Below are positions 57,310 through 64,000 of a stretch of DNA of 64,000 nt, one piece after another. The DNA comes from Marchantia polymorpha subsp. ruderalis (lineage: Eukaryota; Streptophyta; Marchantiopsida; Marchantiales; Marchantiaceae). Under the pieces are notes generated by a model. It saw nothing but the letters and a program-made list of their open reading frames with translations. It was not told the origin of the DNA and made no database searches. The DNA lies in contig AP031357.1 of NCBI GenBank assembly GCA_037833965.1, forward strand, positions 950,001 to 1,014,000, read 5' to 3'. Every line of letters begins with the position of its first letter. Position 1 is the stretch's first letter. The translations under genes and the position numbers were made by a program.

Positions 57310-58910
57310 TTTAATCCAAAAATATTATGTATCATTAGTAATTGAATCTATAAATGTAATAATTGACTGCAGAAATGTGTACTACTAGTAGTTGAATCTG
57401 GAAATGTAATATATGGAACACATTGTCCGATGGACTTGTTTTGATACTTGTTTGTGATATAATGCATTTGTAGCATATTGATTTATAATTTCACAAACAA
57501 TTACATTTGATCGTAATTTCAAACATTAAACATTAAAAATATTATATATTTACTATATTCATCAGATTGTAAATTGAATTTCAAACCCCATTCTATTTTT
57601 CCATTCGTGCATTATTTTAGTTTTAATCAGTCGGGAATTCGATATTTAACACCTATATCTTGTTTCAAAAGTTATTAGATTTTCAACAAGTCATCTTTGT
57701 TTTTAAGTGTTTTGAAACAAATGTGACGTGTTCCGCAAAGATACCATCAAGTTTTTTGTAAATCAAATATATTTCCCAATTTTTTGCAGCTGAAATGCAA
57801 AATAAACTAAAGTCAAATTTGGTAAGAATGTTGATGATTTAGAAGATGAAAAGCAGTCCTGCAGGTCTGAGAAACTGGACCTTTTTCTAGGCTCGACTTC
57901 AACAATCTACGGCTTTTGGTAAGCATGAGCAGACACATGAGTCAACGAACGTGACCTTCATTCCTCTCATAGGAATGTGCTGAGCCCGGTGTTTTCTGCT
58001 GTGTCTGCCTGGGACCTTGTATGGTACGGTGAATATTTCCAAGTTTGACCTGCCTCTCATTAACGTAGGATGGGACAACGGGGTAGAAACTGTGTGGCAC
58101 TTCAGAATATTTGAGAAAGCATCGTATATCCGAAGATGTCGCTTCTCCTTCCCGAAAAGGCAGGCACAAAATCTGATCATCAAACGATGATCAGAATTCA
58201 CCCGTCAGTTCAACAGATTCCCCCGGCGCAAAGAGTAAATCAAGGATGGCAAAATAATCAAACCGAAGTAAGATCTCGGCAATAAAAATGCGAAATATTC
58301 ATACGCAAAAATAATCCTGTCGTACTGCTCGTCATTGCCGAATGCGAGGTAGCTCCTCCTACTCTTGAACGTCCAGCGATGGACGATGGATGACGGCTTA
58401 CGATGGAGTCCTCATATCGTGCATGCAGTGTATGGCGGCTGCCAAGGGCGAAAGCCTCGTAAGGCCCGAACCTTTTGAAAGCGAGAAATGGTACTGTAAC
58501 GCGGAGAGTGTATGTTCGTCAATGTGGAGAGGGCAAGGTGTTTCATGGAAATACCTTTCCCGCTGACACAGGAATGTTCGATGTTCAGTCGATTGGCGTT
58601 TTCCTTTATCTTCATGAACTTAACAAAGTGCTGAATACTGAGATGTTTTTCAAGTAGGGTTGATCTCGCAAGGTTATCGATTCTGCTGTCTCCACTGTGG
58701 GTTAAAAATCGATGCTGAAATCACTAATAATAAGTTTAAAATATTCCAAACATATGCGAATTTGATGGTCTTAGATTTAATTTAAATTCAATCTTTTGAT
58801 ACTGCCACTCTGTTTTAAGTATCAAGTATCCATGTATTAACTGAAATGTAAATATTCCACAAGAAAATACCAAGGAACTAACATACTTCAAATAACGACA
58901 TGAAAAAAAA
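57310..58910. other. No gene recognised
   Basis: AT-rich to about 57800, then mixed. No ORF of note. Confidence 0.4.
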
Positions 58911-58915
58911 TTTCA

Positions 58916-59412
58916 TGTCATACAATAAAAACTTATATCTGTTCTTTTAAAGTCAAGCCCTTAGATGGCTTTAAGTTTTGTAGATGTAAAGCATCTACTC
59001 ATTTCTTACTACCAGAGAAGATCTGATTTTACATTATATTTTCTCCTACTAATAGAGAATAGGTAAAAAAATTAATTCAATCCGAAATGTGTTCTTTTAA
59101 TATGTGAGTGATTTAGAAAGCTATAAGCGATGTACACTTATATGACTTGTAAGAATGATGGTAAATACGAATGTTTCTTTTGATGAAAGAGCTTGAGGCT
59201 GTTATAGGAATCACTCATTGAAAGCATGACATGTGAGTCACCCTCTAGCAATATGATAAGAAGCAGTAGATAGGAAACAAATTAGGTAGTATAACCCTGA
59301 GGTTACCTAGCCAAGATTTGATGGTTTTAATCGAAAAACCTAAAACCGTTTATAAAGAAATACTGCAGCAATAAACAGTAGGTAATTCAGAGTGAACATT
59401 GTTATTATGACA
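58916..59412 (+). repeat. Probable 5' LTR of a Ty1/copia element
   Basis: Candidate LTR of 497 bp beginning TGTCATA and ending TATGACA (complementary termini). It is followed at once by a primer-binding-site-like sequence. The matching 3' LTR lies outside the window, so the left border is inferred from the terminal motif. Confidence 0.45.
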
Positions 59413-59424
59413 TGAAACCAGAGC
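59413..59424 (+). promoter_or_regulatory. Primer-binding site candidate (initiator Met tRNA type)
   Basis: TGAAACCAGAGC matches the usual copia primer-binding site TGGTATCAGAGC at 9 of 12 positions, directly after the LTR. Confidence 0.45.
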
Positions 59425-59518
59425 AAGGAATGAGGGTTCTAGCGTAATGAAAATAGTGAGCTCTGCTCCTATTCTTTCAGGTGAGGTTCACTTTTTGCAT
59501 TGTGCATAGTACTTCATC

Positions 59519-62130
59519 ATGGATGGAGATAGCAAGATGATGTTTGTAGGAGACGGCAACAAGTTGGTGGGGGAGTTCAATTATCAGGTTTGGCAACAGA
59601 AGATGAGGTCCATGTTTAAATAGTTTGACCTATGGAAAGTGACGATAAGCAAGATCAAGATGGTGAGGAGCTCACTGGTTACAATCAATGACATACTTGT
59701 GAACAAGATCAAGCTGATGAAATTGAAGAATGCAGCACATGCCCAGATTACAAACTCTGTAAATGATGATCTCGTAGACCTAATATATGAGGATGATGAT
59801 TTGGCTGACGTTTGGCAAGTGTTGGAGAGGAGTTTCTAGTCAACTGATACTTTTCAAATACTTTTCTTGTCTCAATAGCTACACTGACTCAAGATGATGG
59901 AGGAAGTATCAGTACTTCCAGAAAGCAATAAAGTTGAAAAAGAAGTTATTGTTAATGGAAGAGTTAGTATCTGACAAGACAATGACTTCAATATTTTTAA
60001 ATGGAATGTCAGAATTTTACGAGGAAATTATTCAAGTCATTGACGTTTTGAAAGAAGTTACTTCTTTGGAGAAAACTATCTCCAAACTGCTCATTGAAGT
60101 ATACAGACAGAGGATGAAAATTACCAAATTTGGAGAAGAAGATGGAACTCTAGCTTTGCAGTAGTAACGTGCATTAATGAGACATGACTATGGTAGAAGT
60201 TTTCAATAAAATGGAGGAGGATTTGATCATTATCAATACATGGAAGGAAGGAGTAGACCTCCACAATTTTAGCAATCATATCAGTTTCGTGAACTATGCT
60301 ATCAGGTTCGTGAACATACCATTCCTACTTGTAGGATGTGTGGCAAGAAAGGACATTTTGCTTCTACCTTCTTAAAGAGAAAACTTTGAGTATCTTCGGG
60401 AGATCAACGTGAGTCAATCAATTCATCATACATGACCAAGAAAAAATACACTGCAGTGATAACGTAGACAACTTTGAACTGACATTAGCAAATGTGTCCG
60501 ATCATCATCACCAAAAGTAGCATATGGATAACGGTGATTCAAACCACGGGATAGAATATAAAGAGACATTAGATTCGATTTAGTTTGGAAAGGTAAGTAC
60601 CGTGATGGCAGCTAGAGAAGAACAGTATAGAGTTGAATAGAGTGGAAATGCTCACGTTTGAGCAAAGGATTCTGGAATAAATTTGTCAATATTTTTTACA
60701 TGTCGTCTATGCATAACAATTTAATTTCAGTAGGTAAACTTGCAGATAAGGATCATGATATCTTATTTGCACAAAGACATTGTTGGATCATGAACGACTT
60801 GGTTAACAAGCAAGTTATAGCTACAGCAAATCGAGATCAATGTAGCATAGTCTACATGTTTAATTCATCAACAGGTGAAATAAATAGATGACAAAAACAT
60901 GATCCTTATGGCATCGTAGATTTGATCATCTTAACTTCTATGAATTATGTCTAGAAATAATCATGTACTGAGGATGATTCGAGTAGATGATATTCAGCAA
61001 GTTTGCACAACATGTCAGGTTCTTAAGCAATCAAAAGAAAGACTTCTTAGATCATCAAACAACATAGCTAGTGAACAATTAAAACCACGCAGATATAGTA
61101 GGATCTTTGCCGTGTTCTTAACTATAAAAATCTAAACACTTTGTAGCATTAATTGAAAATTACTTATGAAGTTTGTCTATTTCATGAAGGCAAAGAATGA
61201 AATTTAAACCAAATTTTGTAACTTCAAAGCAATGGTGGAAAGAAAAACAGGAGAAGCAAATCAAGATTTTAATATTTGATATATTAGATGGCTATATGTC
61301 TAAGGAGTTTGAAGCATACTTGCAGGTCAAAGTAATTACAAGAAATCTAGAGTAATCTCAAACATCTTAGCAGAATGGAGTTGCAGAGCAACGTAACAGA
61401 AGAAAAATCAAGATGTCTTGAACAATGGTATTTAAAGCTAAGCTATTCGCGTTCTAAATGAAAGTGTTAATTTAGCAACTCTTGTGGAAAACATAAGTCC
61501 AACAAAAGCAAATCATGGAAAGACAACCTTTGAAATATCCCATGGTAAGAAATCCAACGTGTTCCATCTTGAATTCTTTGGAAGCATAGCTCATGTTCAT
61601 ATTCCCAAAAAAAGAGTAGAAAAGTATACATTAAATCAATACCATGCATGTTGATCAGCATTGATAGTGAGTCAAAAGCACATAGAATTTTTATTCAAAA
61701 CATAGAAAAGTTATTATCACGAGAGATGTTGTTGTGTATGAGAGTAGAGTCGGTTTTCTTGAACCGGAAAATGCTCAGACACTTGAAAAATACGTCTTTT
61801 TGGCATTTTCTAGATATGATAATGAGCAAGTTGAAGTTGAAAAATTTGGTACCAAGCTCTAGTTGAACTGATGAACAAGTAAAATTAAGAAAATGATATC
61901 AAGCTTAAGATCAACATCACTTTCACATATAGAAGTACCAGAGATCCAAAACTCAAACGGAAGAAATAGCAAGTTTATTGATGAAGAGAGAATACAGTTT
62001 GAAGCAACTAACTATGAAGATGAATCATTGTTAACTTCACAAATGTATGAAGTACAACAAAGTAGTCTCATGCATATGAAGCATTACTTGATGAGAAAAA
62101 AGGTTCTAAACTCCAAATACAAATAGGATT
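59519..62130 (+). pseudogene. Ty1/copia gag-integrase region, decayed
   Basis: Gag begins at ATG 59519 (FNYQVWQQKMRSMFK, stop, FDLWKV; then DDLADVWQVLERSF) as in copia gag of the UBN2 type. A CCHC zinc knuckle is at about 60330 (CRMCGKKGHFASTF, last Cys lost). The gag-pre-integrase motif LWHRRFDHLNFYELCLE is at 60906-60956. The integrase end motif QNGVAEQRNRR is at about 61370. HGKTTFEISHGKKSNVFHLE and FFGSIAHVHIPKKR follow at about 61512-61615. The order gag-integrase-RT is that of Ty1/copia. Stops and frameshifts are frequent, so it is inactive. Confidence 0.8.
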
Positions 62131-63720
62131 CCGATTGGATTCGATCTGAATCCAAAAATTGAAAGCACCTCTTTGTCGATTCTTTGTCAAGCGTGTTCGA
62201 GATGTTATTGTACGTTATCTTCACATCTAAAAAGATTGATGATTCGCGCTAACAATATGTGATCATGGCTAGCTGGTCACTCATAGACATGTTGCCGTAG
62301 ACGCTGCTTTCAAAGTCGACACATTTGACACGGGTAGATATTTCAGGTACCGTCCGCGGCCTCTGCTAGGATGCCGATCGATTCTACATACTCTGCCTAG
62401 CTTGTCTTTGCTGCGCATTTGCATAGATGATACTCAATTTCACAGTTTTGGAATAGCCACAAGGTAGAGATGAATTTTCTTAACTTGAAATAAGGTTGGA
62501 GCATTCTTTTTTTTGGTCCTAGTTTTGGTCGAAATCTAAGCATCTCTTAAAACGGCCGAGGCAAAAAAACAGTGTGATGAGAAACCTATTCAATACAATT
62601 CGAAACAAGCCTAGTTTTCATCGGATCGATGACTGTAGAGATCAAGAACAATTGTCAAACCTTTGAAACTATGTTGTTTCTTTTGAAATGAATGGTAAAT
62701 GAGTTTGAGTGATTTTGTTTCCACATGAATCCAATGCGTGATATTGTCTTTTGATTTGTAAACAAATCGAAACACTTTTTATGCACATTCTCTGTCTGAG
62801 CTTTGGTACTTCGCACGGTAAGGATTCTAAGCTGCATGGACTTTACATGAGTCGTTCTCATCTAATCTTATTTGTGCAACCTGTCTGCAACAACAAAGGA
62901 TTGTGCGACTGATAAGAACTAGATAGTACCTAGATTAGTCTGGGCCTGTTACATGATCATGCGCAATCAAATGAAATGGCTTCAATATTGAAATGCCTAG
63001 AATAAAAGGGTGCACCATTGAACTCCACCCTTACAGCTCTCAATTAGATTATGCAACTCTAAGTAATTGGAAATAGAACTCGTATATGCACAAAGATATG
63101 ATGAGCCGGAGTCCGAATTTTGTGATTGAAGATGCAAAATTGAAAGTAATTTGAATCTGATAACGAACTTGACCAATAGTATTCACTATTGATATCACCG
63201 AATTAAGGTGTTGTTGTTGAAAACATATTGTGTCTACTATGATCCTGGTTAAGTTACTCCGATTCAAAATTGGCGTCTCTTCCACCACCACTTCACTTGA
63301 AGTCATTTATAGAAATAAGGTTGAAGCATTCTTTCTTTTCTTTGGTCCTAGTCATGATCAAAATCAAAGCATCTCTTTGAACAGCCAAGGCAAAAAAGCA
63401 GTATCTGCGAAGACTGCTGAACTGGAAATTCCCGCGAGTCTTATAGGAATGTGATTTTCCACCCATGGTTTGGTTTCTTCAAAAGTCTCATGTAAACTTT
63501 TGGTGAAAACAAATCTAATCGAGTCCGGATGTAGAATCGATCAACATGTTTGTCTTGTCGATGGGTGGATGGGTGAGTGGCGAGGGCAAATTTCGCGGCA
63601 GTCGTCGTGGACTTTACCCTCTAGGTTTCGGGTCGGTTACAACCCTCTATCCGAAATTGGCCCCGATCCTATCCGACCTTAACTCGGGTTTTTGAGTGTT
63701 ACTCAAACTCGATCAAAGCC
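62131..63720. other. 1.6 kb interrupting the copia element; contains a ~100-bp direct repeat
   Basis: No copia coding sequence is recognisable here. Two direct repeats starting GAAATAAGGTTG lie at 62487-62585 and 63312-63412, about 825 bp apart. This could be an insertion or a highly diverged part of the copia polyprotein. Confidence 0.45.
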
Positions 63721-63723
63721 CTA

Positions 63724-64000
63724 GATACAAAGATGATTTATGGACGTTGACATCACATGAAGATCCAATCACATTTCAACAAACAATGGCACATGCAGGT
63801 TGGAGAGTCGCAATATAACAAGAGGTTGAATCAATTAATAAGAAATGGGAGATAGTTGACATAGTGCCTCTTGGAGTCACTCCAATTACAGCAAAATGGT
63901 TTTATAAAACCAAAGTTGAAGCATCATGAGAAGTTTTGAGGCTTAAAATTAGTAGATAGTTGACATAGTGACTCTTAAAGTCACTCCAATTGTAGCAAAA
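63724..64000 (+). pseudogene. Ty1/copia reverse transcriptase, N-terminal part (runs off the window)
   Basis: The frame reads EDPITFQQTMAHAGWRVAI, stop, QEVESINKKWEIVDIVPLGV and TPITAKWFYKTKVEAS, matching the start of the copia RT domain (usual wording: W..A...E...I..N.TW.LV..P.....I..KWV.K.K). Two stops follow. The segment AGATAGTTGACATAGTG...GCAAAA is repeated about 105 bp further on at the window edge. Confidence 0.75.

Noticed and set aside
1..64000. CRISPR arrays, operons, ribosome binding sites, rRNA genes
   Set aside because: The DNA is eukaryotic nuclear. No regular spaced repeats and no rRNA-like sequence were seen.

Overview
This window is nuclear DNA of a land plant. It has GT-AG introns, TATA-type promoters, plant-type gene fragments (aldehyde oxidase, COP9 signalosome subunit 3), Cys-rich metallothioneins, and many hAT, Ty1/copia and Ty3/gypsy relics. 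Gene density is very low and transposon density very high. Non-angiosperm metallothioneins and an unusual retroelement family make a bryophyte, possibly a liverwort, a reasonable guess. That assignment is inference and cannot be settled from the sequence alone.

Layout. 1-932: last four exons of an aldehyde oxidase gene (+). 2.2-17.2 kb: a nest of mobile DNA. Three copies (A, B, C) of one retroelement family encode a protein with a WGWNWV-type N-terminal region, PSAE-like repeats and a coiled-coil C-terminus. Copies B and C end in ~457-bp LTR-like repeats. Between A and B lies a 7.5-kb hAT element (4024-11572). It carries a decayed but frame-preserved transposase and one exon of a host gene, COP9 signalosome subunit 3.

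19.3-31.5 kb: a cluster of four metallothionein copies in the order +, -, +, -. The two plus-strand copies have intact exon structures (44 codons each). The two minus-strand copies are broken. All four share flanks, an intron block and a 3' region, so the cluster arose by repeated, partly inverted duplication.

32-47 kb: a 360-bp foldback element, a truncated MITE of the first hAT family, and a second, much younger GC-rich hAT with a perfect 8-bp target duplication (37636-40459). These are followed by a badly decayed Ty3/gypsy element (minus strand, 41.1-44.1 kb) and two non-autonomous elements with terminal inverted repeats (44318-45124 and 45443-46937).

47-58.9 kb: mostly unassignable sequence. 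It has a 28-bp G run, short GC-rich ORFs behind TATA boxes, a 57-bp tandem repeat and an AT-rich palindrome. 58.9-64 kb: a decayed Ty1/copia element (5' LTR, primer-binding site, gag, zinc knuckle, integrase, start of reverse transcriptase), interrupted by about 1.6 kb and running off the right edge.

The genes do not form a pathway. The only likely functional host genes are the aldehyde oxidase (partial) and the two plus-strand metallothioneins.
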